The translations under genes and the position numbers were made by a program. A stretch of DNA of 64,000 bases. Source: Panacagrimonas sp052389915. GTDB lineage: Bacteria; Pseudomonadota; Gammaproteobacteria; Nevskiales; Nevskiaceae. The number at the start of each line of letters is the position of its first letter. Position 1 is the first letter of the stretch. The DNA is taken from the NCBI GenBank assembly GCA_052389915.1, contig JBQTHL010000013.1, forward strand, positions 1 through 64,000, read 5' to 3'. The notes beneath the pieces are model-generated. The model had not been told where the DNA came from and ran no database searches. It was given only the letters and a program-made list of their open reading frames with translations. Positions 35,390-43,928 of the stretch are shown in pieces.

Positions 35390-36591
35390 GCGGGATTGAG
35401 CTTGGCGCGAATCTGCACGCCTTCGCCCTCGGCGTTGGCGGACTGAACTTCGAGCGACGCACCGCCGCTCTGACTCGAAAACCAGTTCTGGAGTGCTTCC
35501 AAAACCTGCAAATCGGTTGCCGTCAGCGACAGGAACAGTGCGTTCTCGCGAAATTGCATGCCGGTGATCTTGAGGCCGGGGCTGGCTTGCATGGCTTGCG
35601 TGAATACCTCCAGCAGCGGCAGCGGCCCGTTAGCGCCGCCACCCCCAGCCAGGATCAGGAGCTGCTGGTCGAGCTGGGTGGAGAGGTCCACCACGCGGGT
35701 CTGATCGGGAAAGAGTTGCTGGAAGCGCGCGATGTTGGCCTCGTCCTGCCGGTTCAATTCGGAGCTGAGACTCCATGTGTCGAGGGAGTAGCCGGCGCCG
35801 GCAATCACGACCCAGAGCACGGCCAGTACCGCGGCCAGGCGCCAGGGCTTCCAGAGCTTCTGCAAATCCTGGCCCTGCGAATAGCTGCCCTGCAACAGAT
35901 TGATCGAATGCTCGGCTTTGAGATGCGCCGCGAGTGCGGACAGGCCGCTCGCATGTCCCGGCAGCAAGGTCACGGGCCAGTCGAGCTGCGACCAGTCGGC
36001 GGTGCTGTCGCCGGCCACGAGCAGGCGCAGGGTGTGGGTCTTGTCGGCGTCGTCGATGCTCAGATAAGGCACCAGGTCGCCGGCATTGCAGGAGAAGCCC
36101 GACCATGCGCCGTTGCGCACGATCACCTGGTCGGCTTCGGCCAGGGCACTCCAGCTCGTCTCATCCGTTGCCACCGGCAGCGCAAGCGTATCGGGCACCA
36201 CCATGTCCGGCCGCAGACCGAGCGCACGCAGCGGTGCCAGCCAGGCATCGATACGTTGTCGCGCGACGATGGCCACCGGATGGCTGCCGTCCGCCAGACG
36301 CGGGCCGATGGCGAAGTGCAGGGTCTCGACGTCGTCGGCGACCTGGTCTTCGAGTACATAGGGCAGGGCCTGGAGAATTTTTGCCGGCTGCTTGGCCGGC
36401 ACCTTGGCCGAGGCGAGGCGCACGTCGGCGCCCGGCACCAGCACGATCAGCCGCCGCCCCGCGGCGAGCTGAAGCGCAGCGCTTATCGGCGCGCGCTGGA
36501 CGACCAGGCTGCGGAAGTCGGCGGCAGCGACGCCGAATTCGACGTCGGCGTCAGGTCCTGCTCCAAGGCGTAGGTAGAGTGTTTCGCGCAC
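35386..36591 (-). CDS. gspL: Type II secretion system protein GspL
   Basis: 401-residue inner-membrane protein that couples the cytoplasmic ATPase GspE to the pseudopilus. The cytoplasmic actin-like domain (about 1-235) contains VLVPGADVRLASAKVPAKQ and LQALPYVLEDQVADDVE, typical of GspL. One membrane helix lies near 250-270, followed by a periplasmic ferredoxin-like domain to the C-terminus. No GspE gene is in this window. A 27-base gap separates it from gspK. Confidence 0.93.
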   Translation of the reverse strand: MRETLYLRLGAGPDADVEFGVAAADFRSLVVQRAPISAALQLAAGRRLIVLVPGADVRLASAKVPAKQPAKILQALPYVLEDQVADDVETLHFAIGPRLADGSHPVAIVARQRIDAWLAPLRALGLRPDMVVPDTLALPVATDETSWSALAEADQVIVRNGAWSGFSCNAGDLVPYLSIDDADKTHTLRLLVAGDSTADWSQLDWPVTLLPGHASGLSALAAHLKAEHSINLLQGSYSQGQDLQKLWKPWRLAAVLAVLWVVIAGAGYSLDTWSLSSELNRQDEANIARFQQLFPDQTRVVDLSTQLDQQLLILAGGGGANGPLPLLEVFTQAMQASPGLKITGMQFRENALFLSLTATDLQVLEALQNWFSSQSGGASLEVQSANAEGEGVQIRAKLNPA

Positions 36592-36618
36592 GCCGCAGGG
36601 GGTGGTGTAAGTCTGGTT

Positions 36619-37635
36619 TTATTCGGTATCCGTGCTGCGTGAAAGCACCACGGGTGTGCCCTGATCCGGGCGATAAATCAGGCTATATAGTGCCACACGT
36701 CCGTTGCCGACCACCGCCTGCGCACGCAGCAGGAACAGTTTGGTGGAGACCTCTAGCAGGTTGGCAGGGTAGTCGCCGGTGCCCGGAACCAGTTCGCTCA
36801 CATCGTTTATCTGGGTCTTCGGTTCTTCCTTGCGCAGTTCGATGAACTGCTGCAAGGCTTCGCCGGGATTGGGGCTGAGCGCCCGCAGCAGTTCCGGCGT
36901 GGCGGTATTGACGTTGATGGGTGTGACGCCATCGACCGGCAGCACCGTCACCTGCGGCAGCAGCAACAGATAGACCTTGCGCGCGTCGTCGGTGCGGTTG
37001 TCGAACATCACGTCGAGGACGGTGCGCAACTCGGTGACGCTGACCATGGGACGGTTGGCGGCGCGGCGCGGCGGATCGAGCGAAAGGTAATCCACGTCCT
37101 CGCGTCCGCTGCCGGTGGGCTCCTGGTCCGCGTCGATCCAGTCGCGGATGGTGTCGGCCAGCACCTGGATGTCCGGAATCAGGGTATTGCCGCCTTCGAG
37201 GCTCTCGATCAGGCGCGAAAACAGCGCGACCTGCGCGCAGTATCCGGAGCCCGGCTGTCCCTGTTGCACCCCTTGCCTGCAGGGCTGCCCGTCGATCTGC
37301 GACAAACCCAGATTGTTGAGGTTGAAACGCGAGGTGGCGTCGACGATCTCGCCGGTGATGACGCCGTTCTCGATCGGCAGGGTTTGCGGCAGGGTCCAGG
37401 GCTCGTCGAGCCCGTCGTAATCGTTGTCGTCGGCGTCGCGCTGGAGAATGGTGCGCACCCAGTCCTCGGCTCCGGTCGCGTAGCCCCAAGCTTTTTCGGA
37501 ATCCTGCACCGTGGACGTACGCTGGATGGCGAAGTGCCCGGCGTCGAGCACCGCGGTGGCGGCGATGACCGACAGCGAGACCACCAGCACCGCGGTGATA
37601 AGCGCAATGCCGCGCTGGCGTGCTGGGAGAGCCAT
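36619..37635 (-). CDS. gspK: Type II secretion minor pseudopilin GspK
   Basis: 338-residue minor pseudopilin that caps the pseudopilus tip. The prepilin cleavage site is RQRG-IALITAVLVV (about residues 7-17); the residue after it is Ile rather than Phe and the usual Glu5 is absent, which is typical for GspK. The SAM-like helical region includes TPINVNTATPELLRAL (about 242-257). Calcium-type acidic segments DADDNDYDGLDEP occur near 66-78. It overlaps gspJ by one base. Confidence 0.94.
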   Translation of the reverse strand: MALPARQRGIALITAVLVVSLSVIAATAVLDAGHFAIQRTSTVQDSEKAWGYATGAEDWVRTILQRDADDNDYDGLDEPWTLPQTLPIENGVITGEIVDATSRFNLNNLGLSQIDGQPCRQGVQQGQPGSGYCAQVALFSRLIESLEGGNTLIPDIQVLADTIRDWIDADQEPTGSGREDVDYLSLDPPRRAANRPMVSVTELRTVLDVMFDNRTDDARKVYLLLLPQVTVLPVDGVTPINVNTATPELLRALSPNPGEALQQFIELRKEEPKTQINDVSELVPGTGDYPANLLEVSTKLFLLRAQAVVGNGRVALYSLIYRPDQGTPVVLSRSTDTE

Positions 37636-38528
37636 CAGCCCTCGCCCTCTGGATTGACGTTGAGGTCAGGTTGTTCCGGGATGACCTCGCCGTTGTCGTC
37701 GCCGGCGCTGGGGGGGGTGCCGTCCGGGTTACCGTCGCCGTCACCGTCGTCTGCGTCGGGATCGCCCCCGCCAAGTCCGCCTCCGGTCACGCCGATCAAC
37801 TCTGCCCGCAGCAAGCCTTCGGTCAGGAAACCGCTTCCGCCAGAGCCGTCACCAGAGCCATCGCTGGAGCCGTCGTCTGCCGAACTGCCGCTTGCGACCA
37901 CGCCCGACATCGGCGTGCGGAACAGGAAGCGGGTTTCGCCCCAGTCCTTGGTCACCAGGACCAGTTCAACCGCGATGGGTGGCGGTCCGCTGGGCTGGCC
38001 GTCGGATAGCCCGCTGTCCACCGGCCACTGCGTCTGCCATTCGCGCGCCTCGTCCATGAAGCGCCAACGCACTTCCTCGACCTGTGTCAACAGCGCCAGA
38101 TCGACCGGATCGAGTTCCTGCGGCAGGTCGAGCACGCCGTAGCTCGCGCGGCGCAGCGTGCCTTCCTTGAGTTCGTAGCTGACGCGCTCCAGGCTGGAGC
38201 GGCTGGTCTGCACCGGCGTGCGCCAGCCGCCGCGAACCAGGCTCAGCGCGCCCTCCCGATCGAAGGCGAACGCGGGCTGCACGTCGCCGTAGTTGTCGCG
38301 CACGGGACGGTCGCGCAGATTCTGGAAGTCGCCGCGCAGACGCGTGAAGGCGCGCTGCATGTCGGCGGTCCGCTTCATCGAATCCTCGATGGCGCGCTTG
38401 GTCCGCAGGACGCTGTTGAGCCCGCCGTAGGCCATCGCCGCCATGATGGTGAATACCAGGACCACGACGATGATTTCGATCAGTGTGAAGCCGGCAGACG
38501 AAGCCGGCAGGCGAGGAAAAGGCTTCAT
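37635..38528 (-). CDS. gspJ: Type II secretion minor pseudopilin GspJ with Asp/Gly-rich tail
   Basis: 297-residue minor pseudopilin. The cleavage site AG-FTLIEIIVVV and the hydrophobic helix follow a short leader; the body (RLRGDFQNLRDRPVRDNYGD and RTPMSGVV) matches GspJ. About 85 extra residues at the C-terminus are unusually acidic and low in complexity, including SSADDGSSDGSGDGSGGSG and DPDADDGDGDGNPDG. This tail is not part of normal GspJ. The start at 38528 overlaps the gspI stop; the longer open frame upstream is a shadow. Confidence 0.92.
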   Translation of the reverse strand: MKPFPRLPASSAGFTLIEIIVVVLVFTIMAAMAYGGLNSVLRTKRAIEDSMKRTADMQRAFTRLRGDFQNLRDRPVRDNYGDVQPAFAFDREGALSLVRGGWRTPVQTSRSSLERVSYELKEGTLRRASYGVLDLPQELDPVDLALLTQVEEVRWRFMDEAREWQTQWPVDSGLSDGQPSGPPPIAVELVLVTKDWGETRFLFRTPMSGVVASGSSADDGSSDGSGDGSGGSGFLTEGLLRAELIGVTGGGLGGGDPDADDGDGDGNPDGTPPSAGDDNGEVIPEQPDLNVNPEGEG

Positions 38529-38899
38529 GGATCGACCGCCAGAAACCCGGTGAGCTGCGCCAGCGATCCGCTTTTCTGGTTTTTTTGGGCAGGGCCGGTG
38601 ACGGTGAGATCGACCCGGTGCAGGCGCTCGTCTGGCGTGGCTTTCACCTCGGCCTGCCACTTCCATTCCACGCCGCTCATCTCGGCCTTGCCCTCGGTGC
38701 GTCCGGTCGAAGGTTGGTCTTGTTCGAGCTGGATTTCGCCAAGCCGGTTGTGCGCCACCCACAGCGCGATGGTCTTCTGCCGCAGGTAGCCCGCGTTGTC
38801 AGCCTGGCGCGCCATGGCGCTGATGACGGCCGCCATGGCGATGGCCAGCACGGCGACGGCTACCAGCACTTCCACCAACGTGAATCCGCGTTGCTGCAT
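38525..38899 (-). CDS. gspI: Type II secretion minor pseudopilin GspI
   Basis: 124-residue minor pseudopilin that nucleates the pseudopilus tip with GspJ and GspK. The N-terminus MQQRG-FTLVEVLVAVAVLA has the prepilin peptidase site and Glu5, followed by the hydrophobic helix. ALWVAHNRLGEIQLE is characteristic of GspI. It overlaps gspH by one base and gspJ by four. Confidence 0.93.
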   Translation of the reverse strand: MQQRGFTLVEVLVAVAVLAIAMAAVISAMARQADNAGYLRQKTIALWVAHNRLGEIQLEQDQPSTGRTEGKAEMSGVEWKWQAEVKATPDERLHRVDLTVTGPAQKNQKSGSLAQLTGFLAVDP

Positions 38900-39495
38900 C
38901 AGCGCTTCTCTTCCTTGCGGGCGGAAGACAACTCGCCGAGCGCATTGCCTTCCACGCGATAGAACGTCGCCAGGTCCTTGAGCTTGAGATCGAGCGTGAA
39001 GGCCGTCATTTCGCCGGTGGAGAGAATCAGCACCTGCGGCTCGTTCTTCTCATCGTCGGCTTTCTTGGAAGCCTCGTTGTCGAAGAATTTCTTCTCTTTC
39101 CCGTCTTTCTCGCCCTCGGCTTCTTTTTTCTCGGCCACCTTGACCGGCTTGATGACCCTGCCGTCGATGCGCAGTTCGAGCGTGAAAGGTTCGGGCACCT
39201 GCCGCGGCCGGAACAGGCCTTCGTCGAAAGCGGCCCACTCGCCGGTCGTCCCGTCCACGGAGAGGAATTCGAAGCCTTCGAGCGTCTGCCGGAATCCCAG
39301 CTCCAGGCCCTTGGCCTGCGCCTCGTCCGAGGCGAGTCGAATCAGTTCTTCCAGCCTTCGCGACTCGGATTGCATGCGGTCGTCCACCGCGCGCCCGCCG
39401 ATGGAAAGACTGACCATGCTGGCGAGCACGCCGATGATGACGATCACTACCAGCAGTTCCACCAAGGTAAAGCCGGCGGATCGCTGCTTGCTCAC
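38899..39495 (-). CDS. gspH: Type II secretion minor pseudopilin GspH with charged insertion
   Basis: 198-residue minor pseudopilin. The leader MSKQRSAG is cleaved before FTLVELLVVIVIIGVLAS. The GspH body is recognisable (QSESRRLEELIRLASDEAQA, and EFLSVDGTTGEWAAF). Residues about 118-152 form a Lys/Glu/Asp-rich insertion (KKEAEGEKDGKEKK and EASKKADDEKNE) that looks disordered and lengthens the protein. It lies 42 bases after gspG. Confidence 0.9.
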   Translation of the reverse strand: MSKQRSAGFTLVELLVVIVIIGVLASMVSLSIGGRAVDDRMQSESRRLEELIRLASDEAQAKGLELGFRQTLEGFEFLSVDGTTGEWAAFDEGLFRPRQVPEPFTLELRIDGRVIKPVKVAEKKEAEGEKDGKEKKFFDNEASKKADDEKNEPQVLILSTGEMTAFTLDLKLKDLATFYRVEGNALGELSSARKEEKR

Positions 39496-39537
39496 GCTGC
39501 GGGTCGGCGATGGATGGGTCGGGTTGCGACCCGTCTA

Positions 39538-39984
39538 TCAACCACTCAAATCCCAGTTGCCGATATCGCCGGCAGCGGCCTCGCCGCCAGGCCGGTTGTC
39601 GGCGCCGAGCGAAAAGATATCGATCTCGCCTTTCACGCCCGGCGATAGATACTGGTACGGATTGCCCCAAGGATCCTTGGGCATTCGATCCAGATAGGGT
39701 TTCCAGTTCTTTGCAGGCGGGTCCCCTGAGGGCTGGCTGACCAGCGCCTCGATACCCTGCTGCGTGCTCGGGTAGGAGAAGTTATCGAGCCGGTATAACT
39801 TCAGCGCCGAATCGATCTGGGCGATGCTCGCCCTTGCCGCGTTAATCCGTGCTTGATCGGGCCGGTCCATGATTTTCGGCACAATCACCGCGGCGAGAAT
39901 GCCGAGGATGACGACGACGACCATGATCTCGATGAGGGTGAATCCGCGACTGGCGCGCGGTAGATTTCGTCCAGGGTGGGTCAT
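39538..39984 (-). CDS. gspG: Type II secretion major pseudopilin GspG
   Basis: 148-residue major pseudopilin that polymerises into the secretion piston. The leader ends RASRG before FTLIEIMVVVVILGILAAVI. The body has the family features QIDSALKLYRLDNFSYPSTQ and DPWGNPYQYLSPG, and the calcium-site loop near the C-terminus (FSLGADNRPGGE). It is the first gene of the leftward gsp run G-H-I-J-K-L-M-N. C, D, E and F genes are not in this window. Confidence 0.96.
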   Translation of the reverse strand: MTHPGRNLPRASRGFTLIEIMVVVVILGILAAVIVPKIMDRPDQARINAARASIAQIDSALKLYRLDNFSYPSTQQGIEALVSQPSGDPPAKNWKPYLDRMPKDPWGNPYQYLSPGVKGEIDIFSLGADNRPGGEAAAGDIGNWDLSG

Positions 39985-40014
39985 GTGGCGAGACGCTTTT
40001 TGTAAGACGCGACG

Positions 40015-40629
40015 ATGCGTCCGAAGATGATAACAGCGGGTCCGCTGTGGAGTTCCCTGATTCGTCGTCGCGCGCCGATTCTGCTGGTGTTGCTCATGCT
40101 TGGGCTGGATCTCGCGGGCGATTTGGCTCGCGCGGCGCTGTCATACGACCGTCACGCCATCGAGTCCGGCGAGGTATGGCGCGTGCTCACCGGAAATCTC
40201 GTGCACCTGGGTCACTACCATTGCGCGTTGAATGCGCTGGGACTGGCCGCGCTGGTGGCCCTATGTCCGCAGCCGCTGACGTCGTTCGAATGGCTGCGAC
40301 GCTTGGTGCTGCTGGGGCTGGGCGTATCGGCCGGACTTTATTTCGCGCTTCCGAACCTTCAGAACTACGTCGGACTGTCCGGCGTCCTGCACGGCCTGTT
40401 CGTGCTGGGCCTGGTGCCGATGGCGCGGCGCGGCGACTGGATTGCGCTGGGCTGCCTGCTGTACCTGCTCGGCAAGCTCGCATGGGAGAGTGTTATTGGC
40501 GCTCCGGTATCGGACGAGCAGGCCATCGGTGGTCACGTGGTGACGCAGGCGCACTTGTTCGGCACACTCTCCGGCCTTGTTTACGGCCTGGTCTTTGGAA
40601 CCTTCATGAAGAGGAAATCTGCGCAGTGA
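40015..40629 (+). CDS. rrtA: Rhombosortase-like rhomboid intramembrane serine protease
   Basis: 204-residue polytopic membrane protein with about six hydrophobic segments. The catalytic dyad is visible: Ser122 in VGLSGVLHG and His180 in TQAHLFGTLSG. The overall size and the GEVWRVLTGNLVHLGHYH segment match rhombosortase (RrtA), which processes GlyGly-CTERM proteins exported by type II secretion. It is divergent from gspG with only 30 bases between them, consistent with that role. It overlaps the fabD GTG start by four bases, so it also leads the fatty-acid operon. Confidence 0.82.
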   Translation: MRPKMITAGPLWSSLIRRRAPILLVLLMLGLDLAGDLARAALSYDRHAIESGEVWRVLTGNLVHLGHYHCALNALGLAALVALCPQPLTSFEWLRRLVLLGLGVSAGLYFALPNLQNYVGLSGVLHGLFVLGLVPMARRGDWIALGCLLYLLGKLAWESVIGAPVSDEQAIGGHVVTQAHLFGTLSGLVYGLVFGTFMKRKSAQ

Positions 40630-41552
40630 CTTACGCCTTGTTGTTTCCGGGTCAGGGCTCGCAATCGGTGGGCATGCTCGGCGCTCATACGTCGCCGGTC
40701 ATTCAAGCGAGCCTGCGCGAGGCCTCAGAGGTGCTGGGCTGGGACCTTGAAAAACTCGTTCGTGAAGGGCCGGCCGAAGACCTCAATCGCACCGAAAAAA
40801 CCCAGCCCGCGCTGCTCGCCGCCAGCGTCGCGCTGTGGCGGCACTGGCAGACGCTCGACCTTCCCTCGCCGACGACGCTCGCGGGTCACAGCCTCGGCGA
40901 GTATTCCGCGCTGGTCGCGGCCGGCAGTCTGGATTTTGCCGACGCATTGAAGCTGGTCGAACTGCGCGGGCAGCTCATGCAGGCCGCGGTGCCCGCAGGG
41001 ACGGGTGGCATGACGGCCATCGTCGGACTCGACGATGCGGCGATTGCGGCGCTGTGCGCAGCCTGCACGGACGGCGTGCTGGAGCCTGCCAATTTCAACG
41101 CGCCGGGACAGGTGGTTGCAGCCGGCGAGATTCGCGCGCTGGACTGGCTCGATGCCAACGGCAAATCCAAAGGTGCGCGCATGGTCAAGCGGCTGGCGAT
41201 GTCGGTGCCTTCGCACTGCTCGCTGATGCGCGGTGCGGCCGAAAAGCTGGCGGAGGCGCTCGCTGGAATTTCGGTGCAGCCGCCCAAGATTCGCGTGCTG
41301 CACAACCTCGACGCGCAAGCGCGAACGGCTCCGGACGAGATTCGTGCGGCCCTGGCGGCGCAGCTTCACCAGCCGGTTCGCTGGACCCAGACCATCCAGG
41401 CGCTGCACGCCGACGGCATCGCGCTCAGTTTCGAATGCGGCCCCGGCAAGGTGCTGACGGGTCTGAACAAGCGCATCGTCGAAGGGATGAATTCGGTGGC
41501 ATTGGAAGACCCGGCGGGTCTGACTCAGGCCTTGTCACTCGTCCGTAGTTAG
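40626..41552 (+). CDS. fabD: Malonyl-CoA:ACP transacylase
   Basis: 308-residue enzyme that loads malonate onto acyl carrier protein. LLFPGQGSQSVGML (about 6-19) and the active-site GHSLGEYSALVAAGS with the nucleophilic Ser (about 93) are present; the catalytic His lies in SVPSHCSLM (about 200). The GTG at 40626 overlaps the rrtA stop and fits the family N-terminus. fabH and plsX do not precede it here. Confidence 0.96.
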   Translation: MTYALLFPGQGSQSVGMLGAHTSPVIQASLREASEVLGWDLEKLVREGPAEDLNRTEKTQPALLAASVALWRHWQTLDLPSPTTLAGHSLGEYSALVAAGSLDFADALKLVELRGQLMQAAVPAGTGGMTAIVGLDDAAIAALCAACTDGVLEPANFNAPGQVVAAGEIRALDWLDANGKSKGARMVKRLAMSVPSHCSLMRGAAEKLAEALAGISVQPPKIRVLHNLDAQARTAPDEIRAALAAQLHQPVRWTQTIQALHADGIALSFECGPGKVLTGLNKRIVEGMNSVALEDPAGLTQALSLVRS

Positions 41553-41565
41553 GAGACATCAGAGA

Positions 41566-42303
41566 ATGAAATTGCAGGGAGAGATTGCACTGGTCACCGG
41601 CGCGAGCCGCGGCATCGGTCGCGCCATTGCCGAGCGCCTGGCGCAGGACGGCGCGAAAGTCATCGGTACCGCTACCAGTGAAGCGGGGCGTGCGGCTATC
41701 GCCGAATGGCTGGAGCTTCTGGGCGGGCAGGCGAGGGTGCTCAACGTGATCGACGGCGCGGCCTGCGAGGCCCTGCTCGACGAGGTCGTCAAATCCGTCG
41801 GCCCGATCACGGTGCTGGTCAACAACGCCGGTGTGACGCGCGACACCTTGCTGATGCGCATGAAGGACGAGGACTGGAACACGGTGTTGCAAACTGATCT
41901 GACCTCGGTGTTCCGTCTCTCGCGCGGCGTGATGCGCGGCATGATGAAGGCACGTCGCGGACGCATCATTTCGATCGGGTCGGTTGTCGGCTCGATCGGC
42001 AATCCAGGCCAGGCGAATTACTGCGCGGCCAAGGCGGGACTGATCGGATTTTCCAAATCGCTCGCACGCGAAATCGGTTCACGCGGCATCACGGTGAACG
42101 TCGTCGCGCCGGGCTTCATCGACACCGATATGACCAAGGGCCTGGGCGAGCAGGCTCATGCGTCGCTACTCGCACAGGTGCCTGTGGGCCGATTGGGTTT
42201 GCCGCAGGACATCGCTGCGGCGGTCGCTTTTCTGGCCTCGCCCGAGGCCTCGTACATCACCGGCGAAACGCTGCACGTGAACGGCGGCATGCACATGGGC
42301 TGA
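41566..42303 (+). CDS. fabG: 3-oxoacyl-ACP reductase
   Basis: 245-residue NADPH-dependent short-chain reductase of fatty acid elongation. The Rossmann motif TGASRGIGRAIAERL (about 12-26), NNAGVTRD, and the catalytic Ser-Tyr-x3-Lys (Ser in SIGSVVGSIG, YCAAK at about 151-155, with Asn in place in the tetrad) are present. The stop of fabD is 13 bases upstream. Length is normal. Confidence 0.97.
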   Translation: MKLQGEIALVTGASRGIGRAIAERLAQDGAKVIGTATSEAGRAAIAEWLELLGGQARVLNVIDGAACEALLDEVVKSVGPITVLVNNAGVTRDTLLMRMKDEDWNTVLQTDLTSVFRLSRGVMRGMMKARRGRIISIGSVVGSIGNPGQANYCAAKAGLIGFSKSLAREIGSRGITVNVVAPGFIDTDMTKGLGEQAHASLLAQVPVGRLGLPQDIAAAVAFLASPEASYITGETLHVNGGMHMG

Positions 42304-42403
42304 TGCCCATACGCCGCAAAAAATACGGAATCAGGTTTGCTGGCCTTGCCATGTCGCGACCATTACAATGCCGCGGCTTTCACTAATCCCCAGGGGAAAC
42401 TCC

Positions 42404-42646
42404 ATGAGCAGTCTCGATGAGAAGGTCAAGAAAATCATTGCCGAACAGCTGTCGGTGGCCGAGGATCAGATCACACTGAACGCCTCGTTCGTGGAGGATC
42501 TGGGCGCGGATTCGCTGGACACGGTGGAGTTGGTGATGGCGCTCGAAGAAGAATTCGAGATCGATATTCCCGACGAAGAAGCCGAAAAGATCGTGACCTT
42601 TCAGGACGTGCTGAACTACATCAAGACGCACACGAGCCATACCTGA
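42404..42646 (+). CDS. acpP: Acyl carrier protein
   Basis: 80-residue acidic carrier protein. The phosphopantetheine site is GADSLDTVELVMALEEEF, with the modified Ser at about 38. The start at 42404 (MSSLDEKVKK) has GGGGAA upstream and matches family N-termini; the longer open frame is rejected. It sits between fabG and fabF as usual. A gap of 100 bases upstream may hold its own promoter, common for this highly expressed gene. Confidence 0.97.
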   Translation: MSSLDEKVKKIIAEQLSVAEDQITLNASFVEDLGADSLDTVELVMALEEEFEIDIPDEEAEKIVTFQDVLNYIKTHTSHT

Positions 42647-42670
42647 TCTTCGAGAGATCGGAGTAGCCTC

Positions 42671-43915
42671 ATGAGCAGCCGGCGTGTGGTGATCACCGGC
42701 CTGGGCATCGTGTCCCCGGTCGGATCGAGTCTCGAATTGGCTTGGTCCAACATCCTGGCCGGCAAGTCCGGCATTGGACCCATCACCAAGTACGACGTTT
42801 CCCAGTACACCACCCGTTTCGCCGGTATGGTGTCGGCCGATTTCAGGCCGGAAGACGCGCTCGGTCCGAAGGATTTGCGCAAGACCGATCCCTTCATCCA
42901 CTACGGGGTGGCCGCCGCGAAGCAGGCGGTGAAGGACGCCGGGCTGGAAATCACCGATGCCAATCGCGAGCGCATCGGCGTCATCATCGGCTCCGGAATC
43001 GGCGGTATCGGCAAGATCGAGGACGAGGTCCGCGAACTGCACAAGTCCGGGCCGCGACGCCTGTCGCCGTTCTTCGTGCCGGGCTCGATCGTGAACATGG
43101 TCGCGGGCTATACCTCGATCGAACTCGGCATCGCCGGTCCCAGTTTCGCGGTCGTCAGCGCCTGCACCTCGGCCGCGCATAGCATCGGCACGGCTGCGCG
43201 CCTGATCCAGGCCGGCGACTGCGACGCCTGTCTCGCCGGCGGAGCGGAGGCGGGATCGAGTCCTGCCGGCATGGCCGGGTTCTGCCAGGCCAGGGCCTTG
43301 TCCACGCGCAACGACGATCCGCAGCGCGCGAGCCGCCCCTGGGACAAGGACCGCGACGGCTTCGTACTCGGCGACGGCGCCGGCGTACTGGTGATCGAGG
43401 AATACGAACACGCCAAAGCCCGCGGCGCGCGCATCTATGCCGAGCTGATCGGTTTCGGCATGTCGAGCGATGCTTACCACATCACCCTGCCGCCGGAAGA
43501 CGGCAACGGCGCGCGGCGCTCCATGGTCAATGCGCTGCGCGATGCAGGGATCAATCCGGAGCAGGTCGATTACGTCAACGCGCACGGCACTTCCACCCCG
43601 GCCGGCGACCAGGCCGAGACGGTGGCGGTGAAGGGCGCATTCGGCGATCACGCCAGGAAGCTGCCGGTGAGTTCGACCAAGTCGATGACAGGTCATCTGC
43701 TCGCCGCGGCAGGCGGCATCGAAGCGGTGTTCTGCTGCCTGGCGCTGCGCGATCAGGTCATGCCTCCGACGATCAATCTCGACAACCCCAGCGAGAACTG
43801 CGACCTGGATTACGTGCCGCACACCGCGCGCGAGGCGCGGCTCGACGTGGTGCTTTCCAACTCCTTCGGCTTCGGCGGCACCAACGGCAGCCTGCTCTTC
43901 GCACGATTGAAGTGA
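42671..43915 (+). CDS. fabF: 3-oxoacyl-ACP synthase II
   Basis: 414-residue condensing enzyme of fatty acid elongation. The nucleophilic Cys is in VVSACTSAAHSIG (about 164), and the two His residues are in NAHGTSTPAGD (about 304) and KSMTGHLLAAAGG (about 341). GFGGTNGSLLF closes the protein. Length and motifs are complete. It is followed 13 bases later by pabB. Confidence 0.97.
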   Translation: MSSRRVVITGLGIVSPVGSSLELAWSNILAGKSGIGPITKYDVSQYTTRFAGMVSADFRPEDALGPKDLRKTDPFIHYGVAAAKQAVKDAGLEITDANRERIGVIIGSGIGGIGKIEDEVRELHKSGPRRLSPFFVPGSIVNMVAGYTSIELGIAGPSFAVVSACTSAAHSIGTAARLIQAGDCDACLAGGAEAGSSPAGMAGFCQARALSTRNDDPQRASRPWDKDRDGFVLGDGAGVLVIEEYEHAKARGARIYAELIGFGMSSDAYHITLPPEDGNGARRSMVNALRDAGINPEQVDYVNAHGTSTPAGDQAETVAVKGAFGDHARKLPVSSTKSMTGHLLAAAGGIEAVFCCLALRDQVMPPTINLDNPSENCDLDYVPHTAREARLDVVLSNSFGFGGTNGSLLFARLK

Positions 43916-43928
43916 GCGTTGCCCGCGC

